Source: Diphasiastrum complanatum (taxonomy: Eukaryota > Streptophyta > Lycopodiopsida > Lycopodiales > Lycopodiaceae). From it: DNA of 64,000 nucleotides. The stretch covers positions 15,434,900-15,498,899 of the forward strand of contig CM055107.1 of assembly GCA_029204225.1 (NCBI GenBank), written 5' to 3'. The notes under the pieces were generated by a model. It had not been told where the DNA came from. It was given only the letters and a program-made list of their open reading frames with translations, and searched no databases. Numbering within the stretch: the first letter of the stretch is position 1; the number at the start of each line of letters is the position of its first letter. The position numbers and the translations under genes were made by a program. Of the stretch, positions 43,608 to 54,155 are shown piece by piece.

Positions 43608-45828
43608 CGCCGACTAAGATGCAGTCATGGATGGGATGGAGACAAGTTCTACATCAAATCGGAATTGGAACGCACTTGGATTTACATCCCGGTTGGAGTG
43701 TTGTTTTTTCAAGGGAAATTGGGTTTGGATTCACTAATTTTTGTGTGAAGCATGCTCTTCAAACTTGGTGGTAGAGTTCTCTTATCTTTGTTTGATTTTG
43801 TTAGAGGTGCTGTAGATTAGTGTGGAATTCATTCTTAATTTTTGGTAGCCTTGAGAAAGTTTCCGTTTGACGAGCCTTATTCCTAAGAGTTGGAACTCTC
43901 AGATGGTAGGAATTCGGTGAACGTTAGTACCAACCGGATGGGTTGTTTATGTGACGGTAAAGCCATGTGCAGATTCTTGTAGTCACAATTTTGTAAATGG
44001 ATTATTGTGATCCATTAGGAACAGATCTGGGGGTACTCCAATACTGGTGGAATAGATATGTGCATATCTGGTATTGGAAATCCAGATAGAGTTTTAAGAT
44101 CTCTAGATTATCGGATAATGTGGTTAAAGATTTTCTTGAAGGAATTGAATTCCTTGTACCATTTCGGATATAGATATTGGATATCTATTGGTATATACTT
44201 CAGCTATTTTGAGTTTTTCCTTTTGGTTTTTGAAAAATAAACTTAGGTCATTTCGACTGTATATAAACGAGGTTTCTCGTACATACTGGTGTCAATGCCT
44301 AGTGGTATTCTTACATGATATTGTCATCTACAGGAAAAAAAACTTAAGAAAATGGAGAATTCAATGGCATGAGGTATTTTTTTTTTGGAAATGGTTGAAG
44401 ATTGGATCCTATGTTGGATATAGGATGGTCAGATAATCTTTTTGATTTTCTGATGATCGGATCTAAAAGCAAAGAACTTTTTTGGAGAGAAAACTGATGG
44501 TATGGAACATCAATGATTTCAAAGAGGTAATTCTTGTGCGAGAATGATCTGTAGACCAATGGTTAGTATTTACATTTTTTAGTAATGCTAACAGTTGAAA
44601 TCATTGGTTAAACCTATTTAGGGTATTTGGAGAGGTTATGAGATATAGTTCCGGATCCCTCAATGGTATCTCATAGATTCCAAATCAAAAACCCTTAAAA
44701 GCTATTTCTCTTTTAATTTAATCATCTACTTTTTAGAAATTTCTTTTATACGAGACAATTGTATTGAGATTCATATAATTTCTTCCAGTGTAGAACTAGG
44801 TTCTAAAGGACTGTTAGAGTTATATTAATTCATACTTCCATTTCAGGTTGTAAATATAGCTCAGAATCAATTGATGTTTTCTATTGATTAAGTGGAATTT
44901 AGACTTCTTGAGTCCAATTGATTAACTCTATTTGATAGTTGATTATTGAGAGTAATGTTTCTATCACTCGGGATAAGATATTTTATGATTTTAAGAAAAA
45001 AGTCTGGTTTGTAATAGTATTAAATACTCATTACTGATTTTTTTGAATCTTCTTATATGTTGTCTCTTGAGAACTTTTTAATCGAAATTATGGAATTTTT
45101 TTTGAAAGGGAGAGAAGAAAAAGATAGGAATAAGACTTTCATGGGATCAACCAGTTGCATAGATTTCTTTTGTGACTTCCAGTTTGTGTGCAATGGTGGA
45201 ACTATCAACTGGAATAGAGAAAATCTCTAGTGATTGTTTTAAATAATCTGGAACTAGAGAAGTTTTGGGAGTTTTGAGCTATTAGATATTCATGATCATG
45301 GATAGTGGTGGTATAGATTAATTTAAGATTCCACTGATTGGATTAGGTGGAATAAAGTTTTAATCTTAACCTTATGTCCAAAGATGTCTATATAAGTTAG
45401 GCTAATCTTGGTTTTTGCACTAAGATCTGAAGTAGGTTGATTGGATGAAGAAATTGTGTTGGTAAAAGTATGATGGTTGGAAAACTTGTGATGTGGAATT
45501 ATTCACTTCAGAGATTTCCCAGGTATGTTATTTACTCAAGAGAAATAGAATCTTCTGTAGCTGAGTTACAAGATTCTCAGTGAGATATGTGAGTAACAAC
45601 ATATGCGTATTTTGGAAGAATCTTCCAGATAATGACATATGTGTTTATGTACTGGGTCATAGTGAGATTATTCTCATATGTGCACGATTAATCTTGTTTG
45701 GATCTACTATGTATTTATGGTTACTAAGGTTCCTTGTGCACTTAACCTAGTTGATGATATACATATATCAAGTAATGTGTTTGACAACTGCTTGCAAAGT
45801 TAACAGATCTGTTCTAATAGATCTATAG
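43608..45828 (+). other. Long non-coding leader of element Y
   Basis: About 2.2 kb after the PBS without gag or pol motifs. 43640-44610 is conserved in the minus-strand Y copy. 44848-45740 recurs inverted at 50020-50925. The reading frames present are short and unconserved. Confidence 0.6.
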
Positions 45829-46518
45829 TGTGAAAAATAGCCTAATTTGGCAAATCTAGCCATGTAGAACATTGTAAATATTGTGTATAATTGGGTTCCA
45901 CACATGTAAGGCCAAGATGCCACGTGGAAACCCACTCCTAATGTAGGTTAGGTCAAGTCAAGAGAGTTGGTCATGTCTATTTGGTGGTCATCCCTACTTT
46001 ATAGGACCTACACCTAAGTTTAAAGTGAAAATTTGACCAACTAGCTACCTACCAAGCATAACTCTAGGATCTAGGCTAGGGTTTCATTTTAGGGCAAGAA
46101 GAGTGAGTTAACTTCCTTATTACATGTCGGAAATCCACCTAACTTCAAGAAGGAAGTCAAATTTGCTATGTATTCCAAGTTCTCATATTGAGAAGATAGA
46201 ATGTCTTTGGAGCTCATTGGCAATCTCAAGCTAGTTCACTATGTACATTGAGTTTTTGTGATCCAAATGAAACCAAATCAATTTCTACTTGTTTCTCAGG
46301 TTGAAGGCCGTGTACTACAACTTGTAGTACACACGTGTGGGCTCGGATTTCAATGTTAATCAATGCTTTTGATTGTTAATGTTTGTTGTTTGTCAAATTG
46401 CCAATCTAGATCAACTTTTTTGTGTCTAGTTTTTTGATAGATTGTTAAGCGAGCATCCAATCACTCTTGTGGATCTTTTGTAGATCCATTTATGGTACTA
46501 AAGTACAGTACTTTCACA
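45829..46518 (+). repeat. 5' LTR of the non-autonomous copia element
   Basis: 690 bp, clearly related to the 691-bp Copia-B LTR but diverged. Contains CACACGTGTG at 46330-46339. Confidence 0.9.
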
Positions 46519-46972
46519 TGGTATTAGAGCCAAGTACAAGAGCATAAGCCATTGATCAAATGCAAATCCATTTTTAGCAAGTTTTGGTGCTAAAAACTAG
46601 TATTGAGAGGGCAAGCTAGAATGTTGATTTTGGTGAGAAGATTTGATCCCAAACTTGGTAGGGGTCGAAATCTGTACTGTCCACATGTGTGGGCACCTCT
46701 GAACCTGCATTTAATGCATGGTATTCATTTGATCCAATGAAATTCAATTTGTGAGCTTTTGATATAATTTTTGGTGGAAATTTTAGGATAAGCTACCAAG
46801 ATTGAGTGCCATTGATTAGATTTGACATAGGGTCATGAGATCTAATTAATCTAGGCTGAAATCAGGTCCTCTAAACTTGTTTTACAGGTCTTGAAAGTAC
46901 ATCAAAAAGTGTGAGGGAGATTAATTCATTTTTGAGAACAAGTTTTTATGTCTTAGTGATCTAAAAATTGTT

Positions 46973-47518
46973 ATGAACCAATTAGGAGTAAATAGGTTTT
47001 TTGATCAAATGAGTGCTCTCGGATTTTGGAAGAGCAAAAATGAGTTAATCACTCATTGTTTTGAAAAATGTGTTTTTTCTTTTGGAGAGGCAAATCGTAA
47101 GCTTCTTATGAGAATAAGTGAAACATCATTGAAGGACACTTATATCCATAAGCAAGTATGTAGCCTCATGAAGTTCAAGATCACTTGTAATTGCAAGATT
47201 AGGAAAATCATGCTTACTTTTGATGGTTTGTGGACTAGTCATTTTAGCATGATAAATCTTGGTAATAGTAGCAGTACATGTATTGTGATCTTCATCAATG
47301 TGATTTTCACAAGACATGGAGACATCAGATTTCCTTCAAAGAGAAGCATCAAGATCAAGGATGAGCAAGTTACAAGCTCATGCATCTTCACTCAACATGG
47401 AAGAAATCAAGTGAAAAGGTGCAAGGAAGAATCAAGACTCTTTAATTCATCTTGGAGGAGATCAAGATCAAAGAAGCTCTATCTTGGAAATGGTGATAGA
47501 TCATGTCATCATCTTTAG
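46973..47518 (+). CDS. Unrecognised 181-residue ORF inside the non-autonomous copia element
   Basis: The frame starts MNQLGVNRFFDQMSALGFWKS and ends in a basic, Ser/Arg-rich tail (SSWRRSRSKKLYLGNGDRS). It occupies the position of gag-pol. I do not recognise a domain. The segment IVIFINVIFTRHGD loosely recalls the integrase VIFIDDYSR block of Copia-B, so it may be heavily altered pol sequence; it could also be captured host sequence or chance. No knuckle or catalytic motif is present. Confidence 0.35.
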   Translation: MNQLGVNRFFDQMSALGFWKSKNELITHCFEKCVFSFGEANRKLLMRISETSLKDTYIHKQVCSLMKFKITCNCKIRKIMLTFDGLWTSHFSMINLGNSSSTCIVIFINVIFTRHGDIRFPSKRSIKIKDEQVTSSCIFTQHGRNQVKRCKEESRLFNSSWRRSRSKKLYLGNGDRSCHHL

Positions 47519-47628
47519 GGGCTCATTAGTCATCTTCTAAACCTAAATATGATTCACTTCTGATGTTAAGATCGGGTCTTAGAATTGTATATAGATACAT
47601 TATTGTTTCCGAGGCTAGATTTGAGGAG

Positions 47629-48309
47629 TGTGAAAAATAGCCTAATCTGGTAAATCTAGCCATGTAGAACATTGTAAATATTGTGTATAATTGGGTTTCA
47701 CACATGTAAGGCCAAGATGACACGTGGCAACCCACTCCTAATGTAGATTAGGTCAAGTCAAGAGAGTTGGTCATGTCTATTTGGTGGTCATCCCTACTTT
47801 ATAGGACCTACACCTAAGTTTAAGGTGAAAATTTGACCAACTAGCTACCTACCAAGCATAACTCTAGGATCTAGGTTAGGGTTTCATTTTAGGGCAAAAA
47901 GAGTGAGTTAACTTCCTTATTACATGCTAGAAATCCACCTAACTTCAAGAAGGAAGTCGAATTTGCTATGTATTCCAAGCTCCCATAGTGAGAAGATAGA
48001 ATGTTTTTGGAGCTCATTGGCAATCTCAAGCTAGTTCACTATGTACATTGAGTTTTTGAAATGAAACCAAATCAATTTCTACATGTTTCTCAGGTTGAAG
48101 GCCATACTATAGCCTGTAGTACACATGTGTGGCTTGGATTTCAATGTTGATCAATGCTTTTGATTGTTAATGCTTGTTGTTTGTCAAATTACCAATCTAG
48201 ATAAACTTTTTTGTGTCTAGTTTTTTGATAGATTGTTAAGCAAACATCCAATCACTCTTGTGGATCTTTTGTAGATCCATTTGTGGTCCTAAAGTACAGT
48301 ACTTTCACA
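47629..48309 (+). repeat. 3' LTR of the non-autonomous copia element
   Basis: 681 bp, preceded by ttgaggag. Has a short deletion relative to the 5' LTR near 48057. The CACACGTGTG of the 5' copy has become cacatgtgtg here. Confidence 0.9.
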
Positions 48310-48314
48310 TATAG

Positions 48315-49141
48315 GTTAACTTAAGAGTGGTTTGGATATGGATCTAAATGTGGTGTTGTACTAGTACAATCAAGAGCTGCACCTGGACATTTAAGATTTC
48401 TAAATCATGGGCAATTTACTCCTGTGGAAGTTAATTGGTAAAATGGACAGTGTGAAGAGAATTCACCGGAAACTGTTTGTTTTGTGTGTATTGCTTGTAA
48501 GACACATAATTTGCAAGTCATTTGGATTCATCAGGAAATTGTGTGCATAGGATATACGAGATTCTTGGGTGAGTATTTCTCAATTGAGGAATAGACTTGA
48601 TTCATTAGTGATAGTATCCCTGTGAAATCTAAAAGAAAAATAATCAAATAGATCATCAAATATATAGGAAGATATCTCTTTTGGGTTATACATCCATTTT
48701 GTGCATCTTGGTGGTGATATGTTGAGATCTTGTGTATAGAATATTGTTTTCTCTTATGTAATGGAACCACACGTGTGAAATCTACTGTAATACAGCCATT
48801 GTACTTCTATTTGTAGTTGATGCTAGAATTTTACATTGTTAATGATACTAGATGTGCTTTCTGTTATAGCGAAAGATCAAAGGGCATAATTAGTCAATCG
48901 AACATCTAGAGCGCAATTGTTTTGTTCTTTCTCTCTATTATCACAAAGTTTTGTCTAAAAAAGAATGCAACTCTGACTGCATTCAGATTGTATCTATTCA
49001 CAACTAGATAATCAATGTTCCAGTAATCTAGGTCATGCATAATGTGATTGAACGGTCTCTTTTTTATTTATGTTCAGATCGATTCTTGCTTGCAGATAAA
49101 TTATTCATAGATTAAAGTGTTCTTGTGACTAATAGTCTGAG
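48315..49141. other. Element Y non-coding sequence after the nested insertion
   Basis: Continues element Y after the tatag duplication. No coding motif was seen. It contains one CACACGTGTG palindrome at 48768-48777 within ccacacgtgtgaaat. Confidence 0.45.
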
Positions 49142-49422
49142 GGCTAAAAGCATGGTTTGGTACAAAAAACGAACCTGTTTTTCATTGTACCTTTGGTAGT
49201 ACATTTCACTTTTGGGGGATTTGGGAGGGAGCTTGATAGATCTACCCACACGTTAATGCAATGAAGGCATCCTAGTAATGATGGGCCTACCCTCTTGGAG
49301 TACTATCGAGGGTTAAGTGGTGGGCCTACTCTCTCTCTTCTAATAAAAAGGTAGTGTATTTCTACCCAAAAAAGGTAGTTTCCTTGATAGTCCATGTTGT
49401 ACCACCAAACCATGATTTTAGC
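49142..49422. mobile_element. MITE-like element, about 281 bp
   Basis: The left end reads GGCTAAAAGCATGGTTTGGT and the complement of the right end reads GCTAAAATCATGGTTTGGT, an inverted repeat of about 19 bp with one mismatch, after which both sides continue TACAA with a 2-bp offset. Flanks ctgag and ttgag could be a 5-bp target duplication with one change. It has no coding capacity. The superfamily is unclear. Confidence 0.75.
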
Positions 49423-49454
49423 TTGAGTCGATAGTAAATTTCTAAAGTTCCACA

Positions 49455-49890
49455 CTGTTACACTTTCGCTGTGCTATATGTACTAGACCAGACATAGCTT
49501 CTACAATCAGTTCCTTAAGTCAATTTAGGACTAATCTTGGTATGTCACATTGGAAGGCTCTTATCAGAGTTTTGAAACATCTTCGAGCTACTATGGAATT
49601 TTGCATTTGTTATGGAAGAGTCAACAATGACAATTCTCAGTGGTTATTCAGATGCAAGTTGGGTAGGAGATGTAGACACTCGTAAATCCACTTTTGGATT
49701 TACATTCTCCCTCAACAATGGTCCTATTTCATGGAACAGTCACAAGCAAACTTCGATTGCTCTATATTCTACTAAATCAGAGTACATCTCAGCCTCTCAA
49801 GCTACAAAGGAAGCAATATGGTTGAGAAACTTACTTTCAAATGTTAATCTGAAACAATATGCTCCGACAATACCACTCAGGAAATATAAG
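49455..49890 (+). pseudogene. Copia RNase H remnant
   Basis: Reads CTRPDIASTISSLSQF, WKALIRVLKHLRATMEFCI, then GYSDASWVGDVDTRKSTFGFTF (first Asp), SWNSHKQTSIALYSTKSEYISASQATKEAIWLRNLLS (Glu strand). It then loses similarity where YCDN would be expected. This is the copia RT-RNase H junction, of a different family from Copia-A to H. It is the only coding remnant in line with plus-strand element Y. Confidence 0.8.
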
Positions 49891-50019
49891 AACTATTCTA
49901 AAAAAATTTTCCCAAGGAGAACTATTGGATTTCAAGAATATTCTACTAACCTGATCCTTAACAAGACTATCCAACTTCAGTATATTACTTGTTCATATGT
50001 CTATGCGCACTGACTACTT

Positions 50020-50925
50020 TAAGTATACGACATAAAATCAATACATAGGAAACACATAGTAGATCCACAAGATTAGGATGTACATAACCAACATATCCAA
50101 CTATGTTCCTATACATAATAGGCTATAAACTGGCAGATTCATTCATAATCCGCATATGTTACTCACATAATTCACTGAGACTCTTGCAACTCAACTACAG
50201 AAGAACTCTATTTCTCATGAGTAAATAGCATATCTAGGAAATCTCTGAAGTGACTAATTTCACATCACAAGTTTTCCAACCATCTAACTCTTACTAACAA
50301 AATTTCTTCAACCAATCAACCTACATCAAATCTTAGTATTCAAACCAAGAAGGCCGACTTATACAAACATTTTTGGACAAAAGGTTAAGATTAAAGCTTT
50401 ATTCACCTGATCCAATCCAGAACACAAATGGTAGTTGGCAAAACCGATCAGTGAAACCCCTTTAATCTTTACCACCACTATCCATATTCATGAATATCTC
50501 ACAACTCATACCCCCAAAACTCCTCTAGAACCAGAGTATCCAAAACAATCCCTAGAGAGTTCGTCTATTTCAACTGGATAGTTCACCTTTGCACACATAC
50601 TGGATTTTTCACAAAAAAATCTATACAACTGGCTAATTCATCGAAAGTCTTATTCCTATCTTTTCTCTACCCCTTTTAAAAAAAATAAAAAATTATCAGG
50701 AGACAACGTATAAGATATCAAAGATCCAAAAAAGTCAGTAATGAGTATCCAATACTATTACAAACCGGACTTTCTCCAAAATCATAAAATATGTTATCCC
50801 GAGTGATAGAAATATTACATCTCAATATTCAACTATCAAATAGAGATAATCATTTGGGTCTAGGAAGTCTAAATTCCACTAAATCAATTGAAACATCAAT
50901 AGATTCTGATCCATATTCACAATTG
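50020..50925 (-). repeat. Inverted copy of element Y interior
   Basis: The complement matches 44848-45740 along its length, for example GAATTTAGACTTC, CTATCACTCGGGATAA and GGTTTGTAATAGTATT. By eye the two differ at roughly 12-15 percent of positions, so the pair is older than the germin-like arms. Its mirror centre nearly coincides with that of the arms. Confidence 0.8.
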
Positions 50926-51126
50926 TATAAAAATATGGTTGAGATCAAGGAGGAGCTTGATCAAGAGGAGGAACAAAATCTAAGAGCTCCAATTATTCCA
51001 AGGAGAGCCACAAGAGCAAAGATGGAGCTATCAATGCTCATTTTTGTGGACAAGGAAAGGCAAGTTGGAGAGGGAAGTACATTTGTTGGCAGATTCCTTG
51101 AGGTCAACATTGACAATAAGTTGTGA
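50926..51126 (+). pseudogene. Copia integrase-RT hinge fragment
   Basis: Reads EIKEELDQEEEQ, then APIIPRRATRAKMELSMLIFVDKERQVGEGST. The same layout (acidic run, PRRSTRAR..EPLRLTY, GQGDQREGSSS) is found in the hinge before RT in Copia-B, and in an out-of-frame form in Copia-F. No RT follows. Confidence 0.65.
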
Positions 51127-51574
51127 GGGTCGTGGCATCCTGTGTGCGTAAGCCCATGGCCCAATGAGCACTTGTAAATGATCTATTTTGGAATAAACTA
51201 GACTTTGGCCATGTATTCAAAATAATATTAAAAGGCCAAAGTTTAAGTTAAACTTAAATTCCTAAGTTTTTGTAGTTAGGTGGGGTGTGCTTCTCTGTAC
51301 ATCGTAGATTAGTTTGTGTTTCTTGTGAAGGGTGTAGATTTCAATCCCTCCTTCTTGCAAGTAGCTAATAGGAAGCAAGGGCCAAGGGCCACCCCAAAGA
51401 TTAAAATTTACCTATTGTGCACCATTTTAATATACTATTTTGAATAGAGAAAACTCTGCTCAACTTTGGTGCCTCTCCTCTCTCGTGTCTCCTCCTCCCC
51501 TCTCCTCCATCTCTCTTCCCCTCTCTACTTCTTGGTTCTTGATCTCTCTCTCCCTCCTCTTCTTGGAAGATCCA

Positions 51575-51577
<3 letters not shown>
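51127..51577. other. LTR-like non-coding stretch
   Basis: Follows the copia hinge fragment. It has an AATAATATTAAAAGGCC TATA-like motif near 51220 and pyrimidine-rich sequence from 51470. It may be part of a copia LTR, but no second copy or clear terminus was found. Confidence 0.35.

Positions 51578-51654
<77 letters not shown>
51578..51654. repeat. (TC)n microsatellite, about 38 units
   Basis: 77 bp of uninterrupted TC repeat. On the complement it is GA repeat. It lies just upstream of the unrecognised ORF at 51668. Confidence 0.98.
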
Positions 51655-51657
<3 letters not shown>

Positions 51658-51667
51658 GTTAATGTAG

Positions 51668-52423
51668 ATGGTGAAGGAACAAGACATCAAGGAGGAACCC
51701 GAGAAGGAGCACTCATTTCAAGGCAATAGAGATTTGAATTTACATCATTATGAAGAATTAAGCAAAAACAAAAGAGCAGCAGCAAGGAATTTTTTTCATA
51801 TCTCTCTTTACTCATCTTACTTTATGTTTTCAGATAGAAAAGATGTCATGAATTTGACAATGTCCTTTGATGATGCTAGTATGAACATTGTTTTGCAACC
51901 TATATCTAATGATGATGACATAGTGTGCATTCCTACTTTAATTGGAGTTACAAAGAAAGATTCAAAGGCCTCATCTTGTGACCTATTCACTCTTGAATTT
52001 CCAAGGAATGAAGATCTTCATTGGAAGGATGACAATTTGGAGTTCATTGATTTGTTGGATGAAGTCAAAATGAGCTTTATTTTTTTGGCTAAAATCAACA
52101 CTTCATGTTTGCAAAAACGAAGCAACTAGAGATATTGCTACTTGACTATTCACCGAGAATGGAAATAGTAAAAAAAATTTGGTCAATTAAATAAGAACTC
52201 TTGAAGCATACAGACTTAGCAATAATAGCAATCTCAATTACGTTGATGCTACAAAAGATTTCAAGGGACAAGCTAGGAAGACAAATTGTAGTTTGTTTGA
52301 TTTACAATGCACACCATTTTTATTTAAAACTTCAAAGGAACATTTCAGTGACAAATATATCAATATAGTCAGCTCAAGATTTATTCCAACTTCCGAAATA
52401 AATTACCTACTTGCAGACATTTA
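51668..52423 (+). pseudogene. Unrecognised gene-like tract
   Basis: An open frame 51668-52129 encodes 153 residues with an acidic start (MVKEQDIKEEPEKEHSF) and segments such as DRKDVMNLTMSFDDASMNIVLQPISNDDDIVCIPTLIG and EFPRNEDLHWKDDNLEFIDLLDEVKM. After stops, 52200-52423 also reads as plausible protein in one frame (NCSLFDLQCTPFLFKTSKEHFSDKYINIVSS). I do not recognise it. It could be a decayed host gene or an uncommon transposon protein. It ends exactly at the inner edge of inverted-duplication arm 2. Confidence 0.35.
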
Positions 52424-52809
52424 TGTCGTGAGTTGTGCTACCGAGGACAAATTCACCTCATGTAGTTTCCTAGTCAATTAGAAAAGATAGCATGTAAGTA
52501 TAGATGTACAAGAAGCATCTCGAAGAGAATCAGAGAGATGAAATTGAGTGTCATAAAATTCACTTCATGACTTGAACGCTATGGCAAATGAGCATGAAAT
52601 TGAGTGCTATAAAATTCACTTCATGACTTGAACACTATGGCAAATAAGCTCTTGACAAATCTATGATAGCGCCAAAAGTTGAACAGTTAAGAGAAATCCA
52701 TTCTCAGTGCGTCTTATTTAGATAATGTTATTGCTAAAAGTTATGTATATATGATGCATGATGGATTGTAAGCCCGAAGAAAAAGCATAAAAATTCAGGG
52801 AAACAGTTG

Positions 52810-53472
52810 TTAATTCTTGAGGGCTGCTTTTATCATGTCTATTTCCGTTTGTGGAATATTGAACGCTTTCTCCAGCACATCATCGCCAATCGTTGGATTG
52901 GATGCAAACAAGACACTAGGGAGTAGACTGGCCCCTGGATTCTGGCTGTCCAAAGCTGACAGAGAAAATGCTTGACTGTTTCCCACGTTGATTATGAAGT
53001 GAACCAGACCCCTGGGAAACACGGTGAGGTCTCCTGGGTACAAAGTGTTTGTGAAGAGGGTGGAGTTTGCGTCGCTGGTGACAAAGCCAACACGGAGAGT
53101 TCCAGTCACCACGAATAAAACCTCTGATGCCCGTGGATGATTGTGAGGAGGAACAACTCCACCTGGTGCATAATCTATGCGTGCAAATGAGAGTCCTTGA
53201 GTGTTAAGTCCTGGAAAGTTGGCAGCTCCTGCAGCAGTAACATTAGAGCCCAGTTTGTTGTTGGTGTTCCCCGCCTGTCTCAGGATAGGGGAAACAAAAT
53301 CAGAAGCATTAGCCATTGCCTTACATGTGAACCCATTAACTTTGACTTGGGCATTAGGATCAGCAACACAGATATCTTGAAGTGGGTCTTCGTCGGCAGC
53401 AATCGCTCCCCAAGGAACTGCAACAAGCAGACTGAGAAAGCATAGTCCTACAAAATATACAAATTCAGCCAT
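52810..53472 (-). CDS. Germin-like protein, copy 2
   Basis: 220 residues, identical in sequence to copy 1 from the ATG at 53472. It carries the same signal peptide, Cys pair, HNH...E metal-site box, second box with the fourth His, and glycosylation motifs. It is transcribed toward the centre of the inverted duplication, convergent with copy 1 at about 10 kb distance. The lack of a single amino-acid difference, together with near-identical promoters, fits recent duplication or gene conversion. Both copies look intact, so both could be expressed. Confidence 0.95.
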   Translation of the reverse strand: MAEFVYFVGLCFLSLLVAVPWGAIAADEDPLQDICVADPNAQVKVNGFTCKAMANASDFVSPILRQAGNTNNKLGSNVTAAGAANFPGLNTQGLSFARIDYAPGGVVPPHNHPRASEVLFVVTGTLRVGFVTSDANSTLFTNTLYPGDLTVFPRGLVHFIINVGNSQAFSLSALDSQNPGASLLPSVLFASNPTIGDDVLEKAFNIPQTEIDMIKAALKN

Positions 53473-53584
53473 TTGAGAACAAGCTTTTAGGAAACAGATG
53501 AACAAAGTAGCAAAAGGGAGCAAACAAGATTGGGTTCTGCGGAGCGGAAAAGGGCAGATGAGTAAGTAGAGGCAAAAGAGGGCG

Positions 53585-53593
53585 ATAAATATA
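53585..53593 (-). promoter_or_regulatory. Putative TATA box of germin-like gene 2
   Basis: The minus strand reads tatatttat, about 120 bp upstream of the ATG, closer to a plant TATA consensus than the tataattat of copy 1. Position 53589 corresponds to 41869. Confidence 0.5.
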
Positions 53594-54155
53594 GGCAAGA
53601 AGGAAAGCCAGCTCTGTTTGAGGAGTGGATTGACGCGGTAATTAACTGACTATTGCAACTAGATGCATGCATATTGTCTTGTCAAGGGTAGTTGTTGGAG
53701 GACTGGAGTGACACAGTATTTGCGGACTATTACGATTACATTCACAATTGGGATTTTCCAAAAGCTTCTTCCAGAAGGAAAGCAAGTCAATTCTCGTCCC
53801 CTACAGATTTTTATCTATGTAGTTGAGTACCAGCTAGTAACTACACCGACTGACTCGTCAAAATCAGGAACAGGAAACTTGAAACTGTCTCCTTTAAACA
53901 TTGTGTGTCAGATGCTGTGCATGCAATCTTCTGATGAAGCCTGTGTGCTTACGTCTCCAAGGCTTGATTGAGATCACGGCCAGATGCCCCACTTTCTATT
54001 GTATTTTGGAGACACGTCAAATAGTAGCATAGCATAATTTACCTATGCTTGCCCAAGACTCAAACTTTCCACCAAAATTATAGTGCACACGGTCTGTACA
54101 CCCAACCAAGGATTAACATAAAGGACTCAACCCTCAGGAAGACTTAAACCTTCTA

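Larger units (their letters stand above)
45829..48309 (+). mobile_element. Non-autonomous copia derivative related to Copia-B
   Basis: LTRs 45829-46518 (690 bp) and 47629-48309 (681 bp), both TGTGAAAAATAG...TTTCACA, flanked by the exact duplication tatag (45824-45828; 48310-48314). PBS TGGTATTAGAGCC at 46519 and polypurine tract gaggag before the 3' LTR. The 1.1 kb interior keeps the Copia-B type leader and the last codons of RNase H but has no protease, integrase or RT. LTR identity is about 95 percent by eye. It would need proteins from an intact relative to move. Confidence 0.92.
42953..49890 (+). mobile_element. Element Y, plus-strand copy
   Basis: LTR 42953-43593 (5' edge cut by the duplication arm), PBS TGGTATCAGAGCC at 43595-43607, then several kilobases with no coding domain before a copia RNase H remnant at 49455-49890. 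A second copy of the LTR and leader lies in 28763-37710 on the other strand. It is interrupted by a non-autonomous copia element (45829-48309) and a MITE (49142-49422). Whether the RNase H belongs to Y is inference from orientation and continuity. Confidence 0.6.

Noticed and set aside
43518-43748. 76-residue frame at the element Y PBS
   Set aside because: It spans the LTR end and primer binding site and is not preserved as protein in the minus copy.
51440-51729. Long Leu/Ser or Arg/Glu frames across the TC repeat
   Set aside because: Translations of a dinucleotide repeat, present in several frames and both strands.
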